A stretch of DNA of 48,849 bases from Halanaerobium sp046541575 (GCA_046541575.1 JBKHDA010000009.1:1-48849), one strand, 5' to 3'; counted from the stretch's first letter, positions 1-8,786 are shown. A program made the numbers and translations. Notes: generated from the sequence alone by a model not told the origin.

Positions 1-75
1 TCCTTTTTCTCTTCTTTTTCGGCAATATATTTATTTAAAGCCTCTTTAACCAGATGAAATTTCTATTCCTTAAAT

Positions 76-621
76 TTAAAGCGAAAACTTCTCTATCGAC
101 TCATCCATAATATCCTGAGTTATCCCAATATAGTCCAGAGTGATACTGGGAGAAGAATGATTGAATAATTTCTGCAGCAGGGCCACATCCTTATTCTTTT
201 TATAGTGATGGTAGCCAAAAGTTTTGCGGGTTGAATGGCAGCCAATACTTTCCAGTCCGGCTTTACGACCGGCAGAACTTAAAATTCTGTAGGCCTGAAA
301 ACGGGATAAGGGCTTATTCTGACCAATCCGACTCTGAAATAGATACTCGTGGTCACCCATGTTTTCAATATAATCATTAAGCTCCCGGCGCAGGTTGGAA
401 TTGATCAAAAACTTCTTGTTTTTAGAGGTTTTCTGTTCTTTGAGCACAATATGGCTTTTAGCCCGCACATCTTCCACCTTAAGCTTTAACATATCACTGA
501 TCCTCAAACCGGTATTGATCCCCAGTACAAAAAGTATATAATTGCGGTAACTCTGCTGATGCAGAATCTTTTTCAGCTCTGCAATCTTTGTTTTATCTCT
601 AATCGGCTCTACTTTATTCAT
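76..621 (-). CDS. Short tyrosine recombinase (phage integrase family)
   Basis: Predicted site-specific DNA recombinase of 181 residues. The catalytic set of the tyrosine recombinase family is visible: Arg40 in TGLRISD, a Lys-rich beta-hairpin around 64-70, HSTR (His129, Arg132), His155 in NHSS and the nucleophile Tyr164 in LDYIG. It lacks most of the N-terminal SAM-like core-binding domain of full-length integrases (about 300 residues), but small stand-alone members of about 180 residues exist in Firmicutes. The start is supported by a G-rich stretch about 10 nt upstream. No attachment site or other phage gene is visible. It could be a domesticated recombinase or the remnant of a mobile element lying to the left of the window. 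Confidence 0.85.
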   Translation of the reverse strand: MNKVEPIRDKTKIAELKKILHQQSYRNYILFVLGINTGLRISDMLKLKVEDVRAKSHIVLKEQKTSKNKKFLINSNLRRELNDYIENMGDHEYLFQSRIGQNKPLSRFQAYRILSSAGRKAGLESIGCHSTRKTFGYHHYKKNKDVALLQKLFNHSSPSITLDYIGITQDIMDESIEKFSL

Positions 622-752
622 CTGGACTCCCTTCTGCAGTGCCTGGATAAGCTGAATCTAAAAAATTACTTTATCTATATTATAGCACTTTCTAGAAGAA
701 ATTTTAAGCATTATTTACAAAATTATCTAATTAAATACATATCAGATCTAAA

Positions 753-780
753 AAACCGGATACCCAAAGGCATCCGGTTT
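753..780 (-). terminator. Intrinsic terminator of the HAD gene
   Basis: Nine-base-pair stem AAACCGGAT / ATCCGGTTT with a ten-base loop, followed on the minus strand by a T run. It lies just downstream of the HAD phosphatase stop codon. Confidence 0.8.
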
Positions 781-793
781 AATTATTTTTACT

Positions 794-1459
794 CTATTTT
801 AATATTTTTTGCAGATTTTCCTGATTAAATTCTTCAATCACTAAATCAGCATTGGACAGATCCTGGCTTTCATCCTGAGCCCGGTTAAAACCGACAACCT
901 TTGCACCGGCTCTCTGCGCTCCGTTAACTCCATGTTCTGTATCTTCGATAACCAGACATTCTTCTGCCTTAACTCCCAGTTTTTCTGCTGCTTTAAGGAA
1001 GATATCTGGAGCAGGTTTTCCATTTTCAATTGCATTGCCGTCAATGTAGCCTTCCATATACTGCTCAAGCTCAAAACGCTGATAAATATGTTCAATTACC
1101 GGTTCATAGGAAGATGAAGCAATAATCATTTTATAACCATGGTCTTTTAGAAAATCAAACCACTCCTTAACTCCTGGCATCAGTTCCAGCTCTTCAGCCT
1201 CAGCCAGTCCCTGATAAGATTCGTGAATATGGTCTTCCATAAAATCTTCAATCTTGTAATGCGAAAACTCATCTTTAACCTGATAGCGGTCCAAAATATC
1301 TTCCCAGATATCCTTTAGATTAGCTCCCATATGCCGATCATAATCTTCCTGAGTCAGGTTAAATCCATATTTTTCGTAGATTTCCTGATTAACTTTTTCG
1401 TAAATTGGTTCTGAATCAATAATTGTTCCATCCATATCAAAAATTACAGCTTTGATCAT
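794..1459 (-). CDS. HAD superfamily phosphatase (beta-phosphoglucomutase-like, subfamily IA)
   Basis: Soluble hydrolase or sugar-phosphate mutase of 221 residues. Motif I is DMDGT with the nucleophile Asp8 and Asp10; the helical cap follows (roughly 15-90), then motif II with SSS near 115, the conserved Lys of motif III in GKPAPD, and motif IV in VIEDTEHGV. This arrangement is shared by beta-phosphoglucomutase, 2-deoxyglucose-6-phosphatase and related enzymes, and the substrate cannot be told by eye. The gene is monocistronic, with a terminator just downstream. A link to the glycoside phosphorylases of the window is possible, because beta-phosphoglucomutase would handle beta-glucose-1-phosphate from inverting phosphorolysis only if the phosphorylase inverts from an alpha bond. 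Confidence 0.85.
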   Translation of the reverse strand: MIKAVIFDMDGTIIDSEPIYEKVNQEIYEKYGFNLTQEDYDRHMGANLKDIWEDILDRYQVKDEFSHYKIEDFMEDHIHESYQGLAEAEELELMPGVKEWFDFLKDHGYKMIIASSSYEPVIEHIYQRFELEQYMEGYIDGNAIENGKPAPDIFLKAAEKLGVKAEECLVIEDTEHGVNGAQRAGAKVVGFNRAQDESQDLSNADLVIEEFNQENLQKILK

Positions 1460-1505
1460 TATTTTATCACCCGTTATTTAAAAATTTTATTTCCACTATT
1501 TGCTA

Positions 1506-1520
1506 AGTACCCGGTACCTA
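1506..1520. repeat. GGTACC-type palindromic repeat at the nhaC stop codon
   Basis: AGTACCCGGTACCTA on the plus strand. Read on the minus strand, the antiporter stop TAG is the first three bases of TAGGTACCGGGTACT, so the repeat starts in the stop codon itself. It matches other copies at 4192, 4351, 10525, 44385 and 48805. Confidence 0.75.
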
Positions 1521-2948
1521 CATCACAAATCCGGCTGCAAGATAAAGCACTAAGGCCAGTGCTCCATTGGCCAGGGCATAAGGCAGCTGAGTATTAACAT
1601 GGTCAATATGATCTGAAGCAGAAGCCATCGAAGATATAATTGTAGTATCAGAAATAGGTGAACAGTGATCACCCATTATTCCTCCGGAGACTACAGCTCC
1701 GATTGTCGGATATAAAGGTGCTCCCATAGCTACAGCCATCTGAATTCCAATCGGCATCATTATCCCAAAGGTTCCCCAGCTGGTTCCGGTGGCAAAGGCC
1801 ATTAAAGAAGCCATAATAAAGACAATTGCCGGTCCAAAACCACCACTGACCCTGCCTTCAACTAAAGATGCCATGTACTCTCCTGTTTCTAAATAACCAA
1901 TTACATTTCCTATTGCAAAAGCGGTTATCAAAAGAATAGCGACCGGCACTATAGCTCCAATTCCCTGATAAACATAATCTATATACTCCTGTAAGGACAT
2001 AATTCCCTGCAGCACATATAAAGCTCCGGCAAAGGTTACAGCAGCAATTACAGCCCAGAAAACCGAAGTCGAACCCGAGCCCTGCAGAATACTGCCATCA
2101 CCAGTTATGTAAAGGCTGAGCGGCATCATTGCTATTAATACAAAAATGGGAAGCAGCATATTTCTCATCTTTGGAGTAACTCCTTCTTTAGGAGGAGTAG
2201 CTGTTGCTTCCTCAGAAACCATAGGTGTTGCTCCTTTTCTTAAAAGCAGTCCTTCTTCTGAGGCTCTTTTTTCTGCCTTAGCCATTGGGCCCCAGTCATT
2301 ACCGGTCATGATATAATAGGCAACTGCAATTATAGCAATTATTGAATAAAATTGAAAGGGTAAAGATTTTGCTAAAAGCTCGGCTGCAGTACCATCTACA
2401 ACTCCATTGGCAATCTGGACTCCGATTACTCCCATCAGCATTGCTCCCCAGCCGTTAAGTGGAATCAGTCCACAGACCGGAGCTGAGGTTGAGTCACAGA
2501 CATAGGCCAGCTTTTCTCTGGACACCTTATACTTATCTGTTAAAGGTCTGGCAACTGTTCCGGCAACCAGGCTGGTAATTGATGATTCTATAAAAATAAC
2601 TAAACCTGTAATATAGGCTAATAATAAGGCCCCTTTTTTATCCTTAACTATATTTCTCTTTTTAGTCAGATAATTGATAAAGCCCTTTACTCCACCTGAG
2701 GCAGAAATTACAGTTATTAAACCTCCAACTAAAAATGAAAAAATAATGGTTTTAGTAATCCAGCCCTCAGAAAATATAGCCACAATTTCTTCTAAGGTCA
2801 TATTTACTGCAGCAAAAAAAGACCAGTCAGTTAAAATCATTGCTCCAGAAAAAATACCCAGAATTAGTGAAATTAAAACCTGTTTGGTCGTTAAAGCAAG
2901 TAAAATCGCAATTATTGGTGGTAAAATACTCCAGATTCCATATTCCAT
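1518..2948 (-). CDS. nhaC: Na+/H+ antiporter, NhaC family
   Basis: Polytopic inner-membrane antiporter of 476 residues, close to the usual NhaC length. About ten or more hydrophobic segments are visible. Family-type conserved stretches include the LNGWGAML segment (around 165) and the C-terminal stretch with GGIMGDHCSPISDTT followed by SASDHIDHVNTQLPYAL. NhaC-type proteins exchange Na+ for H+, or malate for lactate in the MleN branch, and the substrate is not certain. A good Shine-Dalgarno (GGAGG) precedes the ATG. The stop codon is fused to a GGTACC repeat and a degenerate copy lies just upstream of the start, so the gene is bracketed by the repeat family. Na+ extrusion fits a salt-adapted organism. 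Confidence 0.88.
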   Translation of the reverse strand: MEYGIWSILPPIIAILLALTTKQVLISLILGIFSGAMILTDWSFFAAVNMTLEEIVAIFSEGWITKTIIFSFLVGGLITVISASGGVKGFINYLTKKRNIVKDKKGALLLAYITGLVIFIESSITSLVAGTVARPLTDKYKVSREKLAYVCDSTSAPVCGLIPLNGWGAMLMGVIGVQIANGVVDGTAAELLAKSLPFQFYSIIAIIAVAYYIMTGNDWGPMAKAEKRASEEGLLLRKGATPMVSEEATATPPKEGVTPKMRNMLLPIFVLIAMMPLSLYITGDGSILQGSGSTSVFWAVIAAVTFAGALYVLQGIMSLQEYIDYVYQGIGAIVPVAILLITAFAIGNVIGYLETGEYMASLVEGRVSGGFGPAIVFIMASLMAFATGTSWGTFGIMMPIGIQMAVAMGAPLYPTIGAVVSGGIMGDHCSPISDTTIISSMASASDHIDHVNTQLPYALANGALALVLYLAAGFVM

Positions 2949-2973
2949 ATTTTTATTCCTCCTTCAATAGATA

Positions 2974-2986
2974 GGTGCCCTGCACC
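2974..2986. repeat. Degenerate GGTACC-type repeat upstream of nhaC
   Basis: GGTGCCCTGCACC is a palindrome with the same spacing as GGTACCGGGTACC but with A-to-G and T-to-C changes that keep the arms complementary. It lies about 10 nt upstream of the antiporter Shine-Dalgarno. I treat it as a diverged family member. Confidence 0.45.
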
Positions 2987-3135
2987 ACTAATATTTAGTA
3001 ATATTTTTTAATAATTAAGCCAGATAACTACTAATTATTATACCATAAATTTTCTGAAAATAATAATGTTCTCTCCAAATCTGAAGCACAAATTATAAAC
3101 TTGTATTGAGTTTACATTTACTAAATCGATTAATC

Positions 3136-3144
3136 TGATATAAT
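3136..3144 (+). promoter_or_regulatory. Extended -10 promoter for the aldo/keto reductase
   Basis: TGATATAAT is an extended -10 element. It lies about 50 nt upstream of the plus-strand start codon. No convincing -35 at 17 nt was found; TTTACA at 3111 is too far. This lies in the divergent gap between nhaC and the reductase. Confidence 0.45.
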
Positions 3145-3195
3145 AAATATAGAAATGAATAAGATTAAGTTAAAATAATTTGAGGAGGTTTTTTA

Positions 3196-4188
3196 ATGCC
3201 TTATTTAGCTGATGAAAATCGTTATCAAAAAATGGAGTATAATTACACCGGAAACAGTGGTCTCAAACTTCCGGCAATTTCTTTAGGTTTATGGCACAAC
3301 TTTGGTGGTGTGGACACCTTAGAAAATGCCCGCAAAATGCTGCGCAGGGCTTTTGATTTAGGAATCACTCACTTTGATCTGGCCAATAATTACGGACCTC
3401 CTGCTGGTTCTGCCGAAGAAACAATGGGAATTTTAATGGAAAAAGACTTCAGACCCTACAGAGATCAATTGATTATTTCTTCTAAGGCCGGTTATTATAT
3501 GTGGCCTGGTCCATATGGAGACTGGGGTTCCCGCAAATACTTAATTTCAAGTATTGATCAGAGCTTAAAAAGGATGGGTCTTGATTATGTAGACATCTTT
3601 TATCACCACCGACCAGATCCTGACACTCCGCTCGAAGAAACTATTGGTGCTTTAAAACAGATTCAGGATCAGGGAAAAGCTTTATATGTAGGTATTTCAA
3701 ACTACAATGCTGTCCAGACTAAAAAAGCAGTAGAAGTTGCTGAAAAAATGGGAGTTAACCTACTTTTAAATCAGTTTAACTATTCTATCTTTGATCGCTG
3801 GTCAGAAGAGGAAAATCTATTAGGAACCCTTAAAGATGCAGGTATGGGTTCAATTATTTATTCTCCACTTGCCCAGGGATTATTAACTGATAAATATCTT
3901 GGAGGAATTCCAGAGGACTCAAGAGCTGCTAAAGAAAGCGGCTTCCTGAAAAAAGACAGTATTACCGAAGAAAAATTAGAAAAAGTAAGACAGTTAAACG
4001 ATATTGCTGCTGACAGAGGCCAGAGCCTGTCTCAGATGGCTTTAGCCTGGATTTTAGAACAGGGAGTTACTTCTGTTCTTGTAGGAGCAAGTAAAGTTGA
4101 GCAAATTGTTGAAAATGCCGGTACCATTAACAATACCGACTTTACCAATGAAGAACTGGCCGCTATTGAAGCGATTGTGGCCAATTAA
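3196..4188 (+). CDS. Aldo/keto reductase, YghZ / L-glyceraldehyde-3-phosphate reductase type
   Basis: NADPH-dependent cytosolic carbonyl reductase of 330 residues with a TIM-barrel fold. The catalytic tetrad is visible: Asp in FDLANNYGPP with Tyr, Lys in SSKAGYYMWPGPYG, and His in FYHHRPDPDTPLEE. The segment with WPGPYGDWGSRKYL and the C-terminal VLVGASKVEQI (cofactor binding) are typical of the YghZ/Gpr subgroup, which reduces methylglyoxal and L-glyceraldehyde-3-phosphate. It is the only clear plus-strand gene here, with Shine-Dalgarno GAGGAGG eight bases before ATG, its own upstream -10 element, and a strong terminator downstream. A GGTACC repeat begins three bases after the stop codon. 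Confidence 0.92.
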   Translation: MPYLADENRYQKMEYNYTGNSGLKLPAISLGLWHNFGGVDTLENARKMLRRAFDLGITHFDLANNYGPPAGSAEETMGILMEKDFRPYRDQLIISSKAGYYMWPGPYGDWGSRKYLISSIDQSLKRMGLDYVDIFYHHRPDPDTPLEETIGALKQIQDQGKALYVGISNYNAVQTKKAVEVAEKMGVNLLLNQFNYSIFDRWSEEENLLGTLKDAGMGSIIYSPLAQGLLTDKYLGGIPEDSRAAKESGFLKKDSITEEKLEKVRQLNDIAADRGQSLSQMALAWILEQGVTSVLVGASKVEQIVENAGTINNTDFTNEELAAIEAIVAN

Positions 4189-4191
4189 TCT

Positions 4192-4207
4192 GGTACCGGG
4201 TACCTGA
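4192..4207. repeat. GGTACC-type repeat after the aldo/keto reductase
   Basis: GGTACCGGGTACCTGA, the best consensus copy, starts three bases after the TAA stop and precedes the terminator hairpin. Confidence 0.75.
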
Positions 4208-4227
4208 GAATATTTGGAAATAAGATA

Positions 4228-4260
4228 AAGGCTAAAACCCTGATTAAGGGCTTTAGCCTT
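4228..4260 (+). terminator. Intrinsic terminator of the aldo/keto reductase
   Basis: Thirteen-position stem AAGGCTAAAACCC / GGGCTTTAGCCTT with one mismatch and a seven-base loop, followed by a run of six T on the plus strand. Confidence 0.9.
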
Positions 4261-4284
4261 TTTTGTTATTCTTCAGCTTTAGTT

Positions 4285-4359
4285 TTAATTTACTTTTTCG
4301 ATTTTTACATTATCGATATAGATTGAAGTAGCTGATCCATTATTTATTTTAGGTACCGG
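4285..4359 (-). pseudogene. C-terminal scrap of a carbohydrate-binding-module-like protein
   Basis: Minus-strand translation in one frame gives a tail containing NGSATSIYIDNVKIEKVN followed by TAA at 4285-4287. The pattern SIYIDNVKIE is typical of the last beta strand of jelly-roll carbohydrate-binding or sugar-binding modules. There is no start codon, and upstream the frame runs through the GGTACC repeat into a stop. I read it as the tail of a gene whose body is gone, its break point at the repeat. A chance frame is possible, since only about 20 codons remain. Confidence 0.5.
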
Positions 4360-4366
4360 GTATTAG
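4351..4366. repeat. GGTACC-type repeat, copy next to the relic
   Basis: AGGTACCGGGTATTAG. Only ten bases separate it from the copy at 4377, so two family members sit in tandem between the relic tail and the phosphorylase 3' end. Confidence 0.65.
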
Positions 4367-4374
4367 AAATCGAT

Positions 4375-7300
4375 TTAGGTACCTGGTACAAACGAGATCT
4401 GTATCTCTTTAAACTTACCTTCTCTTATTTTTTCTGCCAGTTCACCTCTGACAGCAGTGCCTTCAACGCGATATTCTTCTCCAGACTGATCAATCAGTTT
4501 ATAGGCAGCCGGACTGACTCCATTATCACCAAAGGTATCTGCTCGCTCCGGGTTGTGATAAATAACCAGAGTCTGACCCAGGAATCTGTAGGCAAAAGCA
4601 TTGGCCGGTATTTCTACCTCAACTGCTTCTTTTTCGCTGAGCTGCAGTTTTTCAATCCTCTTTTCTCTGGTAAAGAGTTCCGCTGTTAAATTGGGTTCTG
4701 GAGCATAAATTAGCTCTCCAGCCTCAGTTTTAAATGGTTCCTTCCCAAAGGACATCAGTGACCACATGTTGATATATTCTGCAGTTGAACCGCTGAGTCT
4801 GGCAATATAGCCGCGGCCGTGATTTTTTGTATCCCCATTTAAACTGCTTAGAATAAAAGAAGAGTTTTCTAAAATACTGCGGCCGTAAATCTCCGGGTCC
4901 TGAAAAGGAACCAGGGCAGCTTCAACTGCCTGATAATATTCTTCAATCAGTCCATTTTTAATCAGTTCCAGCAGATATTTATATTCCATATGCAGCCAGA
5001 TTGAACCATTTTCCAGCCAGCCGGGACTGAAGGCCCTTGCTCTTCCAATCTCATAGCTTTCTTCCTTTAAGTCACCATTAACTCTGTACATTCCAAGCTT
5101 CTGATCATAGAGTTCACCTGCTTTAACACTTTCTGCCAGAGCCTGAGCTTCTTTTTGATCTTCTAAAACTTTCATGCCTCTGACCTGTGCTTCTAAAAAC
5201 GGAGGCAGTTTATGCTGCTTAAATTTCTTAACAGTAACTTTTTCCAGACCGCTTTCTGATTTAGCTCCAAGCTTCTCGTATTCCTCTGCCTGATAGCTGT
5301 AGTACATTGTATATAACCCATCTTCCTCGCGGGCCAGCTTGACCGCCCGCTCAAGTTTGGCTTCAATCTTATTTAAAAATTTCTTTATTTTACGAATAGA
5401 AACTAAATCTTCGCTGCCTTTTAAGCCGGAAAAGACCTGTTCTCGATATTCCTCTTTAATCTGACCGGCCTGCTGCCAGTAGAGAAAATCCTGGTCTGAT
5501 TTAACTTCTGTTAAAAGATGGTCCAGATTATCCAGGAAATTAGAAATTTCCACTGCCAGCTTTAGTTCTTTATCTAAATCGATTTCTGAAACAGCAGCAT
5601 AAATAAATCTGGTCAATCTCAAAAGCTCCATTGTCTCAGCAATTGAAGAGCCGAAGATTCCAGGCAGTCCATTTAAAGCATCATACCAGCCCGGCTTATT
5701 TGCTTCCATCTCAATTCCCATTCCGTAGGGGTCAAGACTTGCCGCTTTGTTGAGCACTAAAGTTAAGAGTTTATTGAAAAGATTTGTAGTATAAATCTCC
5801 CCGGCTTCTGTTCTTAAATAATAGGGAAATTTGCTGCGGCCGGCAATCTTTTCTTTCTTCTTCTGATCAGCAGCAACTGCATTGTACTGGCGCGGACCGT
5901 TTTCTGTTAACAGATATTTTTCACTGCGGGGCTTAACCTTAACATGAGAATCATAAAATGTATAATCAGATTGCTCAAAGAGCAGCTCTTTTTTCTTTTC
6001 CGGATATAAGGCCAGATAGTTTTCAATCAAATCAAGATTATAGGTCCAGTGGTCAATCCAGTAGCCCTCACCAAATTTGGCCTCAGTCCAGCTTGCTGCT
6101 TTAGCTACTAATAGATTAATAAATTCTGTAATTGTAGATTTCAATTCTAAATCATGATTATCAATAAAAACAGCTATTTCTCCCGGTGTAAAAGGATCTG
6201 CAAGTCGTTTTTGTATTTTATCTTTATCAGAACCTTCAATTTGCGCCATCACTTTTCTGAAAGCAGCTTCAGAATCTAAATAAAACTTACTGCCTTCAAT
6301 TACCAGCGGATTATAGCCGTCTGCCTGAATTAAATCAGCAAATAATTTTAAGTTGTCTCTTTTAATTTCCGGATTAAAGTAAAGATCACAGCGTCTATTC
6401 TGGTTGACATCTCTGAAATTACCATTACCCTGAGAAAAATATGTCGGCTCTAATAAAAATTCATTATAATCTCTTTCTAAATCACCGTGTTTGCGGGAAA
6501 AAATATGGTAGGTCGTTTTCTCTTCCTGGCCTAAAGATAAAGGAAAACCTCCGCGGAGCAGATTATCCATAAAAGTCTGACGGCTGTAGGCATCAAGCTC
6601 TTTTCTGCCGCTGACTGTAAAGATGTGATCAGCATAATAATTATGAATACTTTCTGATTCAGCTCTTTTCTGCTGCAGATAGCCCGGCTCTAAAACCCGC
6701 TCTTTAATTTCACTTAATCTTTCCTGGTCAGCAAGGTTGCCAAAAACTGAAGCTATTTCTAATTTTTCACCAGCTTCTAAATTCTTCTTGGCTGCTGCCA
6801 TAGCTGAAGGGAAGCGGTTTTCTAAAATTTGTTCACCCTGATAGTCACTGAGTTCTTTTCGCTCAAAACCCGGTGCTGTTTCCAGACCTGTTTTTTCGGC
6901 AAAAATCACATCCGGATCTACCAGTGGAGTCAGCAGTTCATTTTTCCCGTCCCTGGCAAAGGAAATATAAAAATTACCGGCTGTCATCTCTTTAACCTCT
7001 GCTTCATCCTCTGCCGAAGCCCGCAGCTTGTAAAATGGTGTTTTGGTCTCAAAAGAATCAACCATTGCCCAGGCTGAAATAGTCTGACTTACTTCTTTGA
7101 GATCTTCATTTTCGATACCAAAAGGAATTAATATCGGCATCCCATCTAAAACTTCAACTTCTCTTGCCCCGGCAGCTGTATTTTCAACTGCCACCTCTCT
7201 TACCAGGGCTCCAAAATCTTCATTAGGCAGAATATAATAGCTGACTGTTGTCTTTAAATTCAGGTTGAGATTTTTCTCTTCAATTTTTAAAGAATCAGGA

Positions 7301-7629
7301 GCAATAATCATCTTAGTTTTAATCTCCTGATTAAGATTTCTAAATGGCTCATACACTTTATCTTCCGCCTTTAATTTAATAAAGGTGCGGAAACCCTTAG
7401 TTTCAACATTCTGATAGGATTTATTTGCCGGATAAAACTCCATAATTGCATTATCCTTACTTTTAGAACCAAAACTTGCAATTCCCTGACCGCGGTTTAC
7501 ATAAAAAGCCCAGATTGGAATTCCAAATTTACCTGCTATTCCGGGCAGAAAACTGGCAAAAGTTTTCTGCTGCTGATAGTTTTTGATTACAAATCTGCCG
7601 CTGTCATCTAAAAAATAATTATTTTTCAT
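4375..7629 (-). CDS. Large GH94-like glycoside phosphorylase (beta-glucan or cellobiose phosphorylase-like)
   Basis: Cytosolic protein of 1084 residues, the size of the GH94/GH149/GH161-type phosphorylases that split beta-glucosides with phosphate to give alpha-glucose-1-phosphate. An N-terminal beta-sandwich region (about 1-300) is followed by an alpha/alpha-barrel with FRDVNQNRR (405-413; Asp407 is a candidate general acid) and GYWIDHWTYN (522-531). The glucan linkage cannot be decided. Shine-Dalgarno AGGAGG precedes ATG. The LacI regulator is directly upstream, with a GGGAGCGGTCCC operator in the promoter spacer. The last residues, SFVPGT and the stop, are encoded by a GGTACC repeat, so the original C-terminus was probably replaced. 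No secretion signal is seen, so substrate import by another system is needed. Confidence 0.75.
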   Translation of the reverse strand: MKNNYFLDDSGRFVIKNYQQQKTFASFLPGIAGKFGIPIWAFYVNRGQGIASFGSKSKDNAIMEFYPANKSYQNVETKGFRTFIKLKAEDKVYEPFRNLNQEIKTKMIIAPDSLKIEEKNLNLNLKTTVSYYILPNEDFGALVREVAVENTAAGAREVEVLDGMPILIPFGIENEDLKEVSQTISAWAMVDSFETKTPFYKLRASAEDEAEVKEMTAGNFYISFARDGKNELLTPLVDPDVIFAEKTGLETAPGFERKELSDYQGEQILENRFPSAMAAAKKNLEAGEKLEIASVFGNLADQERLSEIKERVLEPGYLQQKRAESESIHNYYADHIFTVSGRKELDAYSRQTFMDNLLRGGFPLSLGQEEKTTYHIFSRKHGDLERDYNEFLLEPTYFSQGNGNFRDVNQNRRCDLYFNPEIKRDNLKLFADLIQADGYNPLVIEGSKFYLDSEAAFRKVMAQIEGSDKDKIQKRLADPFTPGEIAVFIDNHDLELKSTITEFINLLVAKAASWTEAKFGEGYWIDHWTYNLDLIENYLALYPEKKKELLFEQSDYTFYDSHVKVKPRSEKYLLTENGPRQYNAVAADQKKKEKIAGRSKFPYYLRTEAGEIYTTNLFNKLLTLVLNKAASLDPYGMGIEMEANKPGWYDALNGLPGIFGSSIAETMELLRLTRFIYAAVSEIDLDKELKLAVEISNFLDNLDHLLTEVKSDQDFLYWQQAGQIKEEYREQVFSGLKGSEDLVSIRKIKKFLNKIEAKLERAVKLAREEDGLYTMYYSYQAEEYEKLGAKSESGLEKVTVKKFKQHKLPPFLEAQVRGMKVLEDQKEAQALAESVKAGELYDQKLGMYRVNGDLKEESYEIGRARAFSPGWLENGSIWLHMEYKYLLELIKNGLIEEYYQAVEAALVPFQDPEIYGRSILENSSFILSSLNGDTKNHGRGYIARLSGSTAEYINMWSLMSFGKEPFKTEAGELIYAPEPNLTAELFTREKRIEKLQLSEKEAVEVEIPANAFAYRFLGQTLVIYHNPERADTFGDNGVSPAAYKLIDQSGEEYRVEGTAVRGELAEKIREGKFKEIQISFVPGT
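4377..4396. repeat. GGTACC-type repeat forming the phosphorylase C-terminus
   Basis: AGGTACCTGGTACAAACGAG. On the minus strand it encodes the last codons and stop of the phosphorylase. The flank ACAAACGAG is shared with the coding segment at 13828-13847. Confidence 0.7.
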
Positions 7630-7674
7630 TAATTTAACCTCCTAAAAATTTTACTAAAAATATAAAAAAATTTA

Positions 7675-7680
7675 ATTATA
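7675..7680 (-). promoter_or_regulatory. -10 element of the phosphorylase gene
   Basis: TATAAT on the minus strand, about 46 nt upstream of the phosphorylase ATG, with the LacI-type operator immediately upstream of it. Confidence 0.45.
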
Positions 7681-7684
7681 TTTT

Positions 7685-7696
7685 GGGAGCGGTCCC
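7685..7696. promoter_or_regulatory. LacI-type operator GGGAGCGGTCCC before the phosphorylase
   Basis: Near-palindrome with the central CG expected for LacI-family operators. It is identical to the site at 8787-8798 in front of the regulator gene. It resembles the known CelR operator of Thermobifida (TGGGAGCGCTCCCA), which responds to cellobiose. It lies just upstream of the -10 of the phosphorylase gene, where a bound repressor would block transcription. Confidence 0.75.
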
Positions 7697-7715
7697 TAAA
7701 ATGACAAAAAGAGAA

Positions 7716-8744
7716 TTATTCTAACTTTTTTGTTGATTCTCTTTCAATTAATTCCATTTTAAAAATACTGTCCTCAATTTGAGAATTATCAGTTTGATCA
7801 TCTAATTTTTTAATTAGTTTCTCCATCCCAAGATATCCCATTTTAAAAGCCGGTTGAGCTAAAGTAGTAATTGGGGGATCCATTAAAGCCGCCATCTCTA
7901 AACCGTCAATAGAAATAATTGAAATATCTTCAGGAACTTTAAGCCCCATATCTTTCAGTGCCTTTAAACCTCCAACAGCCATCATATCAGAAGCATAAAA
8001 AATTGCTGTAATTTCTGGATGATCCTGCAGCAGTTTTTTAGTTGAATGATAGGCTTCTTCGCGAGCAAAATAACCGGGATAAATAATCTCCTCTTCTATA
8101 CCAGCTTCAGCCAGCGCCTTTTTATAACCCTTAACGCGGTCCTTTGAAGCATCAGAAGAAGCAATATCTTCACCTTTGATGTGGGCAATTTTTCTGTGTC
8201 CAAGCTCCAGCAGATATTTTGTTGCTCTGCAGCCGGCATCTAAATTATCGGAATTAAGTTTTGGAATTTTTTTATTTTTGATCTTTCTATCAATTACAAC
8301 AATATCCAAATTATTGCTGGCTAAATTATTTAAATAATTATCAAGTTTTTCTTCACTACCACCACTGATCATTAAAATTCCATCAACCCTACCTTCCTCA
8401 AACATCTGAACACATTTTAATTCTTCCTCAACCATCCAGTGACTGTTGGCCAGCATTATATTGTAGTTGGCTTCCATTGCTTTTCTTTCAGCACCTTTAA
8501 CAAACATTGCAAAAAATGGATCAGTTATATCCGAAATCACCAGTCCAATTGTATTAGTCTTTTTGCTGGCAAGTCCTTTGGCAGAGCTATTTGGTTTATA
8601 ATTTAAATCTTGAATAACCCTGTTTACCTTTTCGCGAGTAGAATCTTTAACTCCAGCTTTATTGTTGATTACTCGAGAGACAGTACTTTTTGAAACACCT
8701 GCCTCATCTGCAATTTTATAAATATCAATATTTTTATTTTTCAT
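7716..8744 (-). CDS. LacI-family repressor of the phosphorylase gene
   Basis: DNA-binding regulator of 342 residues from the preferred ATG. An upstream GTG adds four residues but lies inside the Shine-Dalgarno (GTGAGG). The N-terminal helix-turn-helix reads IYKIADEAGVSKSTVSRVIN and is followed by the hinge helix ending in SSAKGLASKKT. A periplasmic-binding-protein-like effector domain (about 60-340) contains the typical ISIDGLEMAALMDPPITTLAQP segment. It is transcribed just ahead of the phosphorylase, and identical GGGAGCGGTCCC operators precede both genes, suggesting autoregulation and control of the phosphorylase. The CelR-like operator suggests a beta-gluco-oligosaccharide effector (inference). 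Confidence 0.9.
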   Translation of the reverse strand: MKNKNIDIYKIADEAGVSKSTVSRVINNKAGVKDSTREKVNRVIQDLNYKPNSSAKGLASKKTNTIGLVISDITDPFFAMFVKGAERKAMEANYNIMLANSHWMVEEELKCVQMFEEGRVDGILMISGGSEEKLDNYLNNLASNNLDIVVIDRKIKNKKIPKLNSDNLDAGCRATKYLLELGHRKIAHIKGEDIASSDASKDRVKGYKKALAEAGIEEEIIYPGYFAREEAYHSTKKLLQDHPEITAIFYASDMMAVGGLKALKDMGLKVPEDISIISIDGLEMAALMDPPITTLAQPAFKMGYLGMEKLIKKLDDQTDNSQIEDSIFKMELIERESTKKLE

Positions 8745-8786
8745 TATAAACCTCACTTCTTCACTAAAAGGATTTAGTAATTTGCC

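Noticed and set aside
1..75. Minus-strand frame reading LVKEALNKYIAEKEEKK at the left edge, like the end of a ribbon-helix-helix antitoxin.
   Set aside because: No start codon follows the in-frame TAG, and the frame leaves the window. Too short to call a gene.
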